Made by a program: the position numbers and the translations under genes. From NCBI RefSeq assembly GCF_032118995.1, contig NC_092661.1, positions 2,048,501-2,112,500 of the forward strand: a DNA stretch of 64,000 bases. Direction: 5' to 3'. This document shows positions 43,120 to 53,544 of this stretch, in pieces. Positions within the stretch are counted from its first letter, which is position 1; each line of letters begins with the position of its first letter. The stretch is from Asterias amurensis (Eukaryota > Echinodermata > Asteroidea > Forcipulatida > Asteriidae). The notes below the pieces were generated by a model. That model made no database searches. It worked only from the letters and a program-made list of their open reading frames with translations, and was not told where the DNA came from.

Positions 43120-44289
43120 ATGTCGATTGAGAAATTCCAGTCGCTGATCGTATCCGTCCCGACACCGAGAATTGCAAAGGTACACCCTCTTCAGTTCCAT
43201 GGCCACCCGCCGTTCACCGCGTCGATTGACGGCGTTGCTCCCGAGCCACTGCCCTTTAAGTCCTCGGAGGTCGGTGGTCTTCCAGCTCTTCATCAGTCCG
43301 ATTCGATTGCTGAAACCGGGCCTGGAACAATGAGCACGGTCACACCGTCTAGTACCCAAATCTTCCCGCCGTTGCTTAGCTTCTCATCACCCCCACATAC
43401 ACCGTCCAAGTGGAGCCCCACACCTGTTGAAGATAAATATATTCTGACCACGCCCAACATAAGAAGGTCTTCTTTTCTGTCTGTGCCAAGCCTGTTCCCA
43501 AGTGACTTTCTGGCACAACTCAACACCGAACCTTGCGTTCCGAAAGAAACGTACCCATCTCTTCTAAAAGAAGAAGAACAAAACAGCCCAAGTTTTGAAA
43601 TCATTCAAGACAAATCAGAAACGGTCGTGAAATCTCCGGAAAGCCTGTCAGATTGTAGTCGGCCTGCTAGCCGCCGGGAGGGTGAGGAATCCCTTCTGTT
43701 TCAGGCAGGGAGGTCGTTGAGCTTGGGGTCACTGTCAACGGTGTTGCGAGACAACTCGTCCCTTGGAAATACCAGTTATAATGCAGGCGGAAGCCAGGTC
43801 TCGTCAAGTCGGACCTCCCCTATGCTGCTACGTAACCGGCCAGTACTGGCCTGCACTAAGCCCGCTCGCCACACTGGACGTTGCTCATTCTCGCCAAATA
43901 GGGAAGACTTAAAAAAGACCCTCAGCGACGGTCTGCCTTCAACACATAACAAAGGGGCCACAAACACAGCAAAGCAATTGCGGCCCTTCAATGGTGACCA
44001 GATACAGTTGTACAATTTCAAATTAACGCCGTCGAAGAAAACGCGGGCAACGAAAACCGTCTGTTCAAGCAGCAGACGAACTGTGATGATAAACGGCACC
44101 TTAGATAAAACCCAAACGGTTGTTTTAAACCAAAAACCATTTCTAACAAGACTCTCGAATGTTTCGAGAAAGAAGAAAAATTGCCGCGAGCAAGGAGATG
44201 TGAACTTCTCGTCACAGACCTTGTCAGGGCAAAGGGGGCATGCCACAAGTGGGACTTTGCCACTTATAAGTAAAACAACATTTAAATAA
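43120..44289 (+). CDS. Unrecognised 389-aa Ser/Pro-rich protein, single coding exon
   Basis: An open frame of 389 codons runs from ATG (context CACAGCCATGT) to TAA at 44287-44289. The sequence is Ser/Thr/Pro-rich and mostly disordered, with proline-directed sites (PPHTPSKWSPTP, TPNIRRSSFLSVPSLFP, SPMLLRNRP) and basic clusters near the end (TPSKKTRATKTV, VSRKKKNCR). No domain, membrane segment or signal peptide was seen. A splice acceptor TGTTTCACAG|GG ends 22 bases before the ATG, suggesting a 5' untranslated exon further left. AATAAA overlaps the stop codon. Length, balanced codon use and the GC rise against the flanks support a real gene. The antisense frame of 197 codons is its shadow. Confidence 0.7.
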   Translation: MSIEKFQSLIVSVPTPRIAKVHPLQFHGHPPFTASIDGVAPEPLPFKSSEVGGLPALHQSDSIAETGPGTMSTVTPSSTQIFPPLLSFSSPPHTPSKWSPTPVEDKYILTTPNIRRSSFLSVPSLFPSDFLAQLNTEPCVPKETYPSLLKEEEQNSPSFEIIQDKSETVVKSPESLSDCSRPASRREGEESLLFQAGRSLSLGSLSTVLRDNSSLGNTSYNAGGSQVSSSRTSPMLLRNRPVLACTKPARHTGRCSFSPNREDLKKTLSDGLPSTHNKGATNTAKQLRPFNGDQIQLYNFKLTPSKKTRATKTVCSSSRRTVMINGTLDKTQTVVLNQKPFLTRLSNVSRKKKNCREQGDVNFSSQTLSGQRGHATSGTLPLISKTTFK

Positions 44290-44836
44290 AATCTCAAAAT
44301 CTCAGCAGGAAACATAGAGCCATGTACTCTAGAATGCGGGTGCGGGGTCGTGGGTTCGAATCCATTCAAATAGTATGTCTATGGATTCGGTTCCTAAACA
44401 TGTCTTAGAAAGCACATTCCAGTATAATAGTGCTGAACCTTAATTCACAATGGTGAATATTTTATACAAAATGGCGGCGAATCCTACTTCATTAAATGCC
44501 AATTAATTTGATCGCGTCCTTGTAATTGTATTCATAATTGTTAATTCTTTCATTTTTAATTCTGTCATTATGTTCAGTTGATGGTATGTATTCATTTCTT
44601 TTCTCCAATATGCCCACATGCAGTCACAATTTCACTTTAGAGCACCATGCATATATTAGTTAACTAATTTACTATTTCTTTGTATAACCACATTGTGTTT
44701 ACGGTTACATCTTTTGTGCACTATGTTTGATAATAATATTGCTCTGTGATATAGTTGCGCTGCTTGCATGGTTGTCAATTTCGTAAGTGTGACGTAATCA
44801 CTCTAAAAGCCACGCCCACTAGGTACTTTTTGTGCT
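44290..44836. other. AT-rich stretch after the 389-codon ORF
   Basis: Probably 3' untranslated and intergenic DNA. It contains an isolated tRNA-like GTCGTGGGTTCGAATCC at about 44347-44363, a likely SINE remnant. Confidence 0.4.
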
Positions 44837-45140
44837 TTGAAGGCACTGGACACTATTAGTAATTACTCAAAATAATTTATAGCAAAACAACTAATTATTT
44901 GATAACGAGTCAAGGGGGAGCTGTTGCCTGTTGATAGTATAAAACATTGTGAGAAACAGTTCCCTCTGAAAACGTATAGTTTTTGTGAAAGAGGTAATTT
45001 TTTGTTTGTAAGGCCTCCATGACATGAAACCTGTTATTATGCATCTGATCTACTATGCATCTGATTAAAAGCACACACATTTTGTGCGTCAATGGTGTTT
45101 TATCTTGCAACTTCTCGAGTTTCGGTGACCATTTTTATTG
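44837..45140 (+). mobile_element. MITE family A, right end missing
   Basis: GGCACTGGACACTATTAGTA at the left; the match fades after GTTTCGGTGACC. Confidence 0.65.
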
Positions 45141-45866
45141 ATTAAATCAAATTATGCCAAGCGCTCAATTCTGCATTATTTTTTGCTTGGTTTGCAGCAG
45201 CTAAATAGGTTTGGTGTAGTAAACGGAATTATTAAACTGTTCACTATTTTTCTATATAGAGGTAAATCACTAGTCTTCTGTATTTTGAGGCGAAAATTAA
45301 TCTATATTATTTTGTGTTCGTTGAAGTAATTGTATTGTGTTTTCTAAGGTTGACAATGATCACTTTCAAACAAGGAAGTGTAATTTCGATTTGATCTATT
45401 TGTTTTCGCAGACAGAGGGCGGTGGTGAATGCACAATTTTAGACCTTGCTTTATTCCCCACCCCCCCCCCCCTCTCATCATACAGATAAAACAGGAAAGG
45501 AAGTCATGTCAGACAAATCAATGTAAAGCAAATACTTCACAGCAGTTGCATGTATGTACCCCCCCCCCCCCCCAAACAAAAAAGGGTGTGCTTTGATTGA
45601 CGCTATACATTTCATAAATTTTCCCCTTAAACGTGTGTATGGAAATTAGGTGAAATCTGTTAAGTGTCTATCGACTATTCATCTAGGCCTCAGCCCATTT
45701 CATTTTAGGCTTTTGGAGTTCTATTTAACTTCGATCATTTAAATAAAATTACAAAATATCTTTTTGGTTTGAAAACTAAAGGGGGGAAATTGTGTGGCCT
45801 TTATTTGGTTAAACCCTTCCTTTGTAAAAATAAAAACATTTACATTTAAAAATCAGAACGATAGAG

Positions 45867-45879
45867 TTTTCTCTTTTGT
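45867..45879 (-). promoter_or_regulatory. Histone downstream element-like purine tract
   Basis: The minus strand reads ACAAAAGAGAAAA nine bases after the stem-loop, where the U7 snRNA-binding element of replication histone genes is found. The echinoid form is CAAGAAAGA. Confidence 0.55.
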
Positions 45880-45888
45880 ACATGTGGT

Positions 45889-45904
45889 GGCTCTGAAAAG
45901 AGCC
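45889..45904 (-). promoter_or_regulatory. Histone mRNA 3' stem-loop
   Basis: The minus strand has GGCTCTTTTCAGAGCC, a perfect six-pair stem with a UUUC loop, 29 bases after the H1 stop codon. It is the SLBP-binding signal that replaces poly(A) in replication-dependent histone mRNAs. Confidence 0.95.
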
Positions 45905-45933
45905 GATGGTTTTTTTGTTGCTGGAGTAGAGCT

Positions 45934-46665
45934 TTATTTCTTGGCCTTGGCCGCTCTCTTGGCTTTACCAGCCTTCTTCTTGGGTGCTGCCTTCTTGGGT
46001 TTGGCTGCAGCTTTCTTGGCTGGCTTGGCGGTTTTCTTGGCTGCTGGTTTCTTGGCTGCTTTCTTTGGCTTGGCGGCTTTCTTGACCTTCTTGGCTGGCT
46101 TCTTTGCTTTCTTGGTCTTCTTGCTGGTTTTCGCCTTGGCTTTCTTGGCAGCGGCTGAAGCAGCCTTCTTGGCCTTCTGTGCAGCTTTCCTGGCTCGTGC
46201 CTTCTCCTTCTTTGCAGCAGCTCGAACCTTAGCCGCGGCTCTAGCCTTGGCCTTGGCAGCAGCGTTAGACTTTGGTGCCTTGGCGGATAGCTTGAACGTA
46301 CCGGCTGCACCGCTGCCCTTGACTTGCTGCAAAGTGCCGTTGGCTACGCTGGACTTGAGAGCTTTGCGGATGTGATGAGCCTGCTTGACAGTGTCGACTT
46401 TGTAGTTGGCGGCGATGTACTTCTTGATGCCCTGGGTGGATGACCCACGGCGATCTTTCAAAGCAGCGACGGCGGCTACGACCATCTTGCTTGATGATGG
46501 GTGAGTGGCAGGCTTGACGGTTCTCTTGACCTTTTTGCTAGGTGAACGAGGAGACTTCTTGGGCTTGGCTGCTGCCTTAGGTGCCACGGGAGCCATCTTG
46601 GCGGGAGAACTTGAGCGAGACCTCGGACGACGCTTCGGGGAAGCTTTCCTTGGAGAACCGGCCAT
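45934..46665 (-). CDS. Histone H1, SP-rich (sperm-like) linker histone
   Basis: Intronless, 243 residues, start in AACAATGGCC. The N-terminal 55 residues hold S-P-K/R type motifs (GSPRKASPKRRPRSRS, SSPAKM, KSPRSPSKK), as in echinoderm sperm H1, whose phosphorylation governs sperm chromatin packing. The globular winged-helix domain spans about 56-127: HPSSSKMVVAAVAALKDRRG, SSTQGIKKYIAANYKV, then GSGAAGTFKLS. The remaining 115 residues are Lys/Ala repeats. It binds linker DNA at the nucleosome dyad. The 3' stem-loop shows replication-type mRNA, so a cleavage-stage or somatic H1 is the alternative. No core histone gene lies within the window. No clear TATA or H1 box was identified in the 150 bases upstream. 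Confidence 0.95.
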   Translation of the reverse strand: MAGSPRKASPKRRPRSRSSSPAKMAPVAPKAAAKPKKSPRSPSKKVKRTVKPATHPSSSKMVVAAVAALKDRRGSSTQGIKKYIAANYKVDTVKQAHHIRKALKSSVANGTLQQVKGSGAAGTFKLSAKAPKSNAAAKAKARAAAKVRAAAKKEKARARKAAQKAKKAASAAAKKAKAKTSKKTKKAKKPAKKVKKAAKPKKAAKKPAAKKTAKPAKKAAAKPKKAAPKKKAGKAKRAAKAKK

Positions 46666-46989
46666 TGTTTCAATCGATTAGTGACAGTTGTACACTTTCG
46701 AGACAAAGATCAAAATATGATATGATTATTAAAATAAACTCGCCACCTTTTGTAGGCGCGATGCGGACGTGACAGAACGCATCGGTTTAATTATGGTTTT
46801 GATTTATGAAATGTATGAAATATGGATTCCATGTCTTTGTTGTGTTTTTGCCTGTATAAAAATCATTCTTAAAGACGAATTTCGACTGATTGTTTTAAAT
46901 TTTGGAGGTTTGATACAAATAATATGGTGTAAGCGATTGTTTAATCATGTTAGTTTCATAAATAACTCGTTTGTGATTTCAGAAATTTA

Positions 46990-48600
46990 ATGCTAATTTT
47001 TGTCCCATTATTGTTACAATTTTGACTGAAAATAAAACATTTTTATCAAAAAAATTACATAACTAATATTTAAAATCTACACAAAATCATTCAGTTTTAA
47101 GTTCCATCTTCAACATCTGGTGAAGAAATGTTCAAATAAAATGATTTGTTAAGGTGAAAATAAGAATTTTGTTCAGCTGTTGAAACATGTTTGAACTGAA
47201 AACTCGCGGCATCACAACTTTTGCTCTCTGCTTGTTTTACGCGTGTCAAGATTCGAACCTCATCAGCTACCAACCTTAAATCAAGTTCGGGTTCAACACA
47301 AATTTACCAATGCCTTCTTATCATTTAAGAAAAAGAGCCATAATTTTGCAACTGAAAGAGTCTTTCACACGAATGAATATAGCATACAAGGAACCCGTCA
47401 TGTCATCCCACATTAAATGACCTTAATTATTTCTTAATGAAAACAAATTATTCTTATTTTCATATCGCAGTGTGTTGTGACTCAACATAAACTCAAAAAT
47501 TGTTTTCATGTTCATGAACTTGGCTCATGAACTTTTCTATTTTGGTGTAACATTATTATGTCTTGCATTGTTTACTTAAAACTACATTTGTTTAAATTAT
47601 AAATGATAAGTCAGTGTAATTCAAAAAATATTATAGCATTGCAAAATTCGTCAAGCCGGGTGTGATCCCACATTGGACCTTAATTATTTCGAGTGTTCAA
47701 TGTGTATTTTTGCATCTCGCGTTGTAATTTTTGTCATGACTCAAAAACTAAAAATCAAAATTGTGTTTTCATGGTTGCGCACAGTGTTCGATTACTTGGC
47801 CCGTGAAGCTTTCTGACTAAGTGGTGAATTAACTAGCATTTTGGACTTAAAAATGCATTTGTTTAACTTATAGAATGGATGAGTGTATTCGAAGAAAAGC
47901 AACCCCCGTCAGACCGCTAAATAATTTCGTAGTGATAGGAGTGAAAATGTTCAATATGAAAACAAAAATTAATTATTATTTTCACCTCGCGTTCGTGTGT
48001 CATGACTCAGAAACTAAAACATAAACTGTTTTCATGTTGCACAATGTTGACATGCGAGTTCATAAATAATATTGCTTATTAATTTGTTAATGAATGAGTC
48101 GCATTTTGGACTTCAAAAAATTCATTAATTTTTCAACTAATTTTAGGATAAGTTAGTTTAATTCGAAAATAGCATAACAGAACCCCGTCATACCGTTGTG
48201 TCATCCCACGTACATTGAACCTAAAAAAATCGAGTGTTCAATAAAAAAACCATAAAAAAATGTTCATCTCGCGTTGATGTTGTGTATTAATATCATGCAC
48301 AAAATGAAGAAACCAACTTTGTTTTAATGTAGCACATGCTGTGTTGATATAGGCTTATAAACCTGTCATCCCACGTACATTGAACCTAAAAAAATCGAGT
48401 GTTCAATAAAAAAAAATTAAACAAATGTTCATCTCGCGTTGATGTTGTGTATTAATATCATGCACAAAATGAAGAAACCAACTTTGTTTTCATGTAGCGC
48501 ATGCTGTTTTGACATAGGCTCATAAACCTCTCGTATAGTATGTGTATCATGTCTTGCATTTTATAAATTGTTTTATTTAATTTATGTATGATCATGTAGA
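46990..48600. repeat. Diverged tandem repeat upstream of H1
   Basis: Blocks containing a CCCGTCAT/TCATCCCAC motif, GAGTGTTCAAT, CATCTCGCGTTG, a CATGACTCA or ATCATGCACA segment, and TTTTCATGTTGCACA recur from about 47390, 47650, 47905, 48190 and 48361. The last two are nearly identical and 165 bases apart (TCATCCCACG at 48201 and 48366). AT-rich, no ORF. Confidence 0.65.
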
Positions 48601-49719
48601 CAAGATAAACCTGGCTCAGCCAAAGCTAGCCTGAAGTGGTGGTGAACATCTTTTGGTGTGGTCTGCCATATCTCATGCATGACGGACTACTACTATCGTA
48701 TACCCTCTTTTAGTCTTAGGCCCTCGCTAGCTAGCGCCTGCGCGCAATGAAGATACTCGCGGATCACATTTTTTTGACAGTTTTAGCCTTATAATTCCCT
48801 GTTGATGCGCGAATGATTCTTTCTTAGCTCTGTTCCCTCTTGTTTTGTTAAATCAATTATCATGCTGTGGTTCTTGACCGATATAAAAACCCCTTCTATA
48901 TTAATAATCAAATTAAAAAAATGCTGTGATGAAAAATAATAATGGCGAGTTTGAGTGGACTAGGCATAAAGGCCTAATAATATGATGACGCGTTCACTCT
49001 TTGTTACCTTCCCCCCCGCCACAAAAGTCTTTATCAAACAAAAGTAAATGAGAATTCTAAACTTCAAAGACAAGGGTGAAAAATAAGATAAAGGAAATCA
49101 CTTATCCAACTACCAAGTCGGGTACGAAGACTTCGATGTGCCCAATTAATATTCTCTCAATGCCGAGTCACTGATTGCTGGAGGCGCAGCAGGCCTGCGG
49201 CAGCCATTCCCCTTGCAAAAACATTTTTGAACATTATTTCGATGATGTAATGGTGTGGCGGTCTGTTTTGATTGAGAACTACAATTTTGACTGAGCTATT
49301 CCATTAGATTGTCCGTGGGAAAACCTTAATCCCATCTCTATTTGTACGAAGACCACAAGCTTCTGGATCTCTGACCAAGTTTGGCCAGGAGAAATATAGT
49401 TATGTTACCGGGAAGCTGCCATAATACTGAGTTTTGTGTTTTTGTTTTCCGCGTGATAAAAGATGGCATACTATAGACTTTGACTGTCAGACCGATTGTC
49501 CGATCAGCAGATTGGATTTCTTTTTTGCCAAGGGCTGGACAATATTACGGATAGGCCCTACATGTGACACTTTCGCGACAGGTCACTGTCTTCCTCCGTG
49601 GTTAAGTGTTCTCAGCAAGCGCCATGAATTGTATTGGTCAAGTACGACACTGAAGACATCTCACCTCGGGAGGGGGAGGGGGATAAAATAATGTTGACAG
49701 AATACATAATAAGTAGGAT
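48600..49719. other. Intergenic stretch, nothing recognised
   Basis: No gene or repeat of the families named here was seen in this stretch. Confidence 0.4.
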
Positions 49720-49880
49720 TTGAAACTTTGCATGGTGGAAATAAGATATAGAAGAGTTTGCGGTAACACCATGTAATGACTATCTGTAATGAGTTGGGTG
49801 GTTCTGAAAAGATCCGTTGGTTAACTCGACGTTTCGATCAGTATGCTCTGATCGTCTTCTGGAGAATGCTGGACTCTGAC
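49720..49880 (+). mobile_element. Penelope-like repeat with head, stem-loop and covarying hairpin
   Basis: GTTTGCGGTAACACCATGTA, GGTTCTGAAAAGATCC (one mismatch in the histone-type stem) and CTCGACGTTTCGATCAG with its partner CTGATCG (49835-49854). The most complete single copy of the hairpin type. Confidence 0.7.
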
Positions 49881-52800
49881 GCTGCATGCTGCTTAAGTAC
49901 TGGGCGGCTTTCACTTTATGAAAAGAATGCACGATGTTCTACCCCCCCCCCACCCCACGCCCGTCAAGAGGTCCCCCCCCCCAAAAAAAAAAAAAAAACA
50001 AAACAAAAAAAAAAAAACGGTGAACGTACAAATTACTCAAGCGCCCTCTTTTGAACCATCCTTAAAATTGAATGTTAATTTCTTAATGTTTGTTTTCTCT
50101 GTTCAACCTCCTTTTTTACTTGACACTGTACATAATGGACGGAACACAAAAGTTTACCAGTTTAGCGTCTAGTACAATGCAGAAACAAGTTTTACTTCTT
50201 TTCCTTTCACTTTCACTGGTGGACAAAAGATTCAATGAGTGCCGTGTGTACACACCACCGACTTTTGACTTCCTAAACGACCTTCCAGTGATTGCTTGGG
50301 ATGAGCATTTAACACACCAACGAGACAAAAAGTGTTCAATGGGTATCCTTGGCTACCTGCGGGTGTGTGGCGTGTGGCACCAAGCCCCTTTTTGAGACCA
50401 AGTTGTCAAAATGGCTGTCAACGGGCAGATTGTGCTGGTTTTACGCTGTGATAGCCACAATGACTCTCAAACCATGAAGGAAGAAAACAAATGTGTGTTC
50501 TTTTTCCATGTTCAAACTGCATCTAGGACAAACAAAAAATTTGTTCATAAAACTCTGTTAAGCAGAAAAAAATACTGCTTGACACTTTGATAAGCGAAAA
50601 CGGTGAGGCACAATTTCAAAAGTGTAAACTTGATGTTATTATTTGTCTGTTAACCTGTTTCAGGAAGATATACTTGTCTATATGCTTAGCAAGTTGTTGT
50701 GCTTACAGGCTTTCACTTTATGAAACTGGGCTTGATCAAAGAAACTTGTCTCTGCCGTGGGGCTGCACCTCACTCATCACCCCCATGAGCTTTGCAGCCC
50801 CAAGCCGTAACAAAAAGGGTGGATATTATTCCACGGTCATTGATCAAGCAGATCGATAATTGCGGTATCATTAAATGGGACTTGGCAAATTGGCCGAGTG
50901 TGCATTGTGGATAATTTTGGGAGGGTTGACTTTCGGCAGACAAGAATAGAAGTTTGTATGTGCACCCATATCGGTGGGCAATAATGTGGCCAGGGTGTAC
51001 CCTCTTCTATTGTCTTTATTGTGCTCAAGGAATCTGGGGAATTCTTCGATGGGTTTTAGGCATCTTCTGTGGGCTTGAGAGGAAAGGAGTGTCTTATTAA
51101 AGGGAAAATTATTTGTTGGGACACCCTCTGCAAGATCGGGCATGTATACCAGCATTACACTTTTATATGGCTTAAATTATAGAGATGCTTAAAATCGAGA
51201 ATGGATCCAGATAGCTCGGCATGATCATCTCATCGCTGGGTATTTTGGCGTCAGCAAATTCTTTATCCGTATACATGCAACAAATAATCCAAGGAACTAT
51301 CATGCATTGGCCAGAGTGGTGCTTTATTATAGACAACAAGGATCCTTTGATGTTTTATCGGATGAAGGGATTGGATTAACTCTTTTTAGTAATGCAATCC
51401 AACCACCAGTCACGGCCCATTAATACCGACCACAATGATTTAAATCCAGGAGAACGTGTGCAGTCTTTCGTATATGCCATCTTTTGAGCCGAACTTCAAG
51501 CAGCGAAAGGAACAAAATAGATAGGCCTTGGACACAATTGTTTTGCAAACTCATCTGTTGCACATGGGTCATTCTGCCATCAATTCCATGACATGTAAAA
51601 GCACAGCTTGATGACCGTCATAGCAAGAACTTAGGGTATACCTGGTTCTGGTGGAGAAATACTGCCAAATCTCCACATCGGGATTCACGTGCAAGTGACT
51701 GAGCAGCAAGATTTATTTTCATTTCAGAAGATTTATTTTCGTTTCAGTATTTGCCCCTGACGATGTTACCCATTTTAGCTTGAAGTTTATTCTGAAAATA
51801 CTAAAAGTTGGTGCTTCGCGAATATCTTGGGGTGGTTTGTTCCAACCTGCAAAATGATCTTGGGAGGAAGGAGAATTTGTAGTAGTCTTTGTTTGCAGGA
51901 GGCTTGATGAAGGGCAGTTACCTCGTCACTATAGAGAAAGCTGTCACCCATAATAGCTACTCAAGACACCGGCAAGACACTAATAAACCGAGCAGTGTTG
52001 GTTGAAACTGTCAACTCTGCGATTTTTAAAGAACACCGAACATTTTTAACAACAGCCTGCAGGGGAAAGATAACAAGAAGTATTTATGACAATTAGGACG
52101 TCTTGTTGGAATGATTGATGACGTATGTCATCGCTTGACAACCATACACAAAATCTGAATCATTAGTCATTGTTGCTGTTGACAAATCCTTCAGAAGAAA
52201 AAAAAGAGTTGGATTTTACAGTGGGACTTTATTGACGTAAGGATATTGTGGTGTTATTTTTTTTTCTGAGAGTCATTCTCATCAGACCTTGATGTGCATC
52301 TCAAGTGGTTGACTTTTCACACGGTCGATGCTCTCTTCGGTTACAAGACACACAAAACCTACAGGGAATGTTGCCTTGCTTTCAATCTACAACATCACAA
52401 AAGCAGTTTAGAGTATAACTTTCGTCTTGCATTGCAAATCTGTTTATTTGTAACTCAGCAAAGTCAACTCTGCACCGGGTTAAATTGTGAAACCCGATTC
52501 GAGCAGTTTGATGTTTTTGTTTACCAGAGAAAGTCAATTGATCTCGGGTAGTCATGCAGTGAATTTCTGTTAAGTTTGTTGTAACCGGACCCATTTCCAC
52601 CGATGTATAGCACGGAGTCTTTTATGTAACCGAATTCGACAGAACAACAGCAGCAAGTGTTCTTTTTTCTTCATTGCATCTCTGTATGGACCATGGAGGA
52701 ATGAACTCTGTGAAAAACTCTCTTGTTACTTTGTTTTCTTGTATGGGAGTCGCTTGCAACTGTGGTAGGGCAAGGATCTACGAACCAACACATTAAGAGA

Positions 52801-52900
52801 TTTGTGTATACACATAGAGTACGGACCTCTCTATGGCAACACAGAAGTTTTTTCGAAATGCAGCAAATTTAGACTTGCCTCATTAAGTTGATGTGATTGG
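49881..52900. other. Intergenic stretch with homopolymer runs
   Basis: C and A runs at 49940-50020. A 72-codon ORF at 50177-50395 starts MQKQVLLLFLSLSLV, which looks like a signal sequence but has no other support. Nothing else seen. Confidence 0.4.
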
Positions 52901-52956
52901 ACGGTGGAAGTGAATACGAGCTTCTCTTTTTTTATAAAAAGTTACAACTTTGAAAC

Positions 52957-53544
52957 ATGTCAAGAGTTCGCGATAGGAGGGCTATTGCCCGCTCTCCTTC
53001 GACTCTGAATCTGGGTACCGGAGCAATACAGACATCTCAAGCCTCAGGTTTTTGTTATAATCGGGAAGTTATCTACCCCGTCCTCCCGATCACCCTGGAC
53101 GAGGTATACGATCGTGCTGCCAAATACACCAACAAGCTGCTTGCCAGGCCCGTCTTTTACCCCGACAACGAGGAACTGGAAGACATTTTACCCACAGCAC
53201 CGTTGATTAACGTAGCGGCCAACGCTCGAGCGAGACGAGCCCAGAACGCTGCCGACAAACGCGCCTCTATACCGGTCAACGCAGCCTCACCGAACCCCGG
53301 TGGTGGACCGGCCTCCTCGTACGAGGACAGCAGGAGAGGTGTAAGTTATGATAGGAGGAGGGGTTCGGCAGCCCCGGGGGCCTACGAGGGGTCTGGGGCA
53401 GGAGGAGGCAGCCGAAGGTTGGGAGGAATTCTTGGCGGTTCCGATGATCACAGGAGGGGGTCTGGAGGGTTTGACCATGGAGGAAGGAAAAGTGGTTTTA
53501 GTGTAGCTTCAAATCTTCCGCCAGCGATTGCTGAAGACGAGTAA
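52957..53544 (+). CDS. Unrecognised Gly/Arg-rich protein or first exon (195 aa)
   Basis: ATG in GAAACATGTC opens 195 codons, closing at GAC GAG TAA; the same bases form the strong donor GA|GTAAGT (phase 2), so this is either a complete short protein or a 5' exon. The first 95 residues look folded and conserved in style (REVIYPVLPITLDEVYDRAA, KLLARPVFYPDNEELEDIL). Residues about 110-185 are Gly/Ser/Arg-rich and disordered (YEDSRRGVSYDRRRGSAA). TTTATAAAAAG lies about 20 bases before the ATG, too close for a normal TATA box unless the leader is very short. Many AATAAA signals follow at 53950-54130. It lies 1.2 kb upstream of androglobin, same strand. Function unknown. Confidence 0.6.
   Translation: MSRVRDRRAIARSPSTLNLGTGAIQTSQASGFCYNREVIYPVLPITLDEVYDRAAKYTNKLLARPVFYPDNEELEDILPTAPLINVAANARARRAQNAADKRASIPVNAASPNPGGGPASSYEDSRRGVSYDRRRGSAAPGAYEGSGAGGGSRRLGGILGGSDDHRRGSGGFDHGGRKSGFSVASNLPPAIAEDE

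Noticed and set aside
43776-44369. 197-codon minus ORF
   Set aside because: Antisense shadow of the 389-codon gene; its extra Cys and Phe content looks random.
45846-46310. 154-codon minus ORF rich in Arg/Pro over histone H1
   Set aside because: Frame-shifted shadow of the Lys/Ala-rich H1 tail; the plus-strand 193-codon frame is likewise its antisense.
50177-50395. 72-codon ORF with signal-peptide-like start
   Set aside because: Only the first 15 residues look like a signal sequence; no composition change or splice context.
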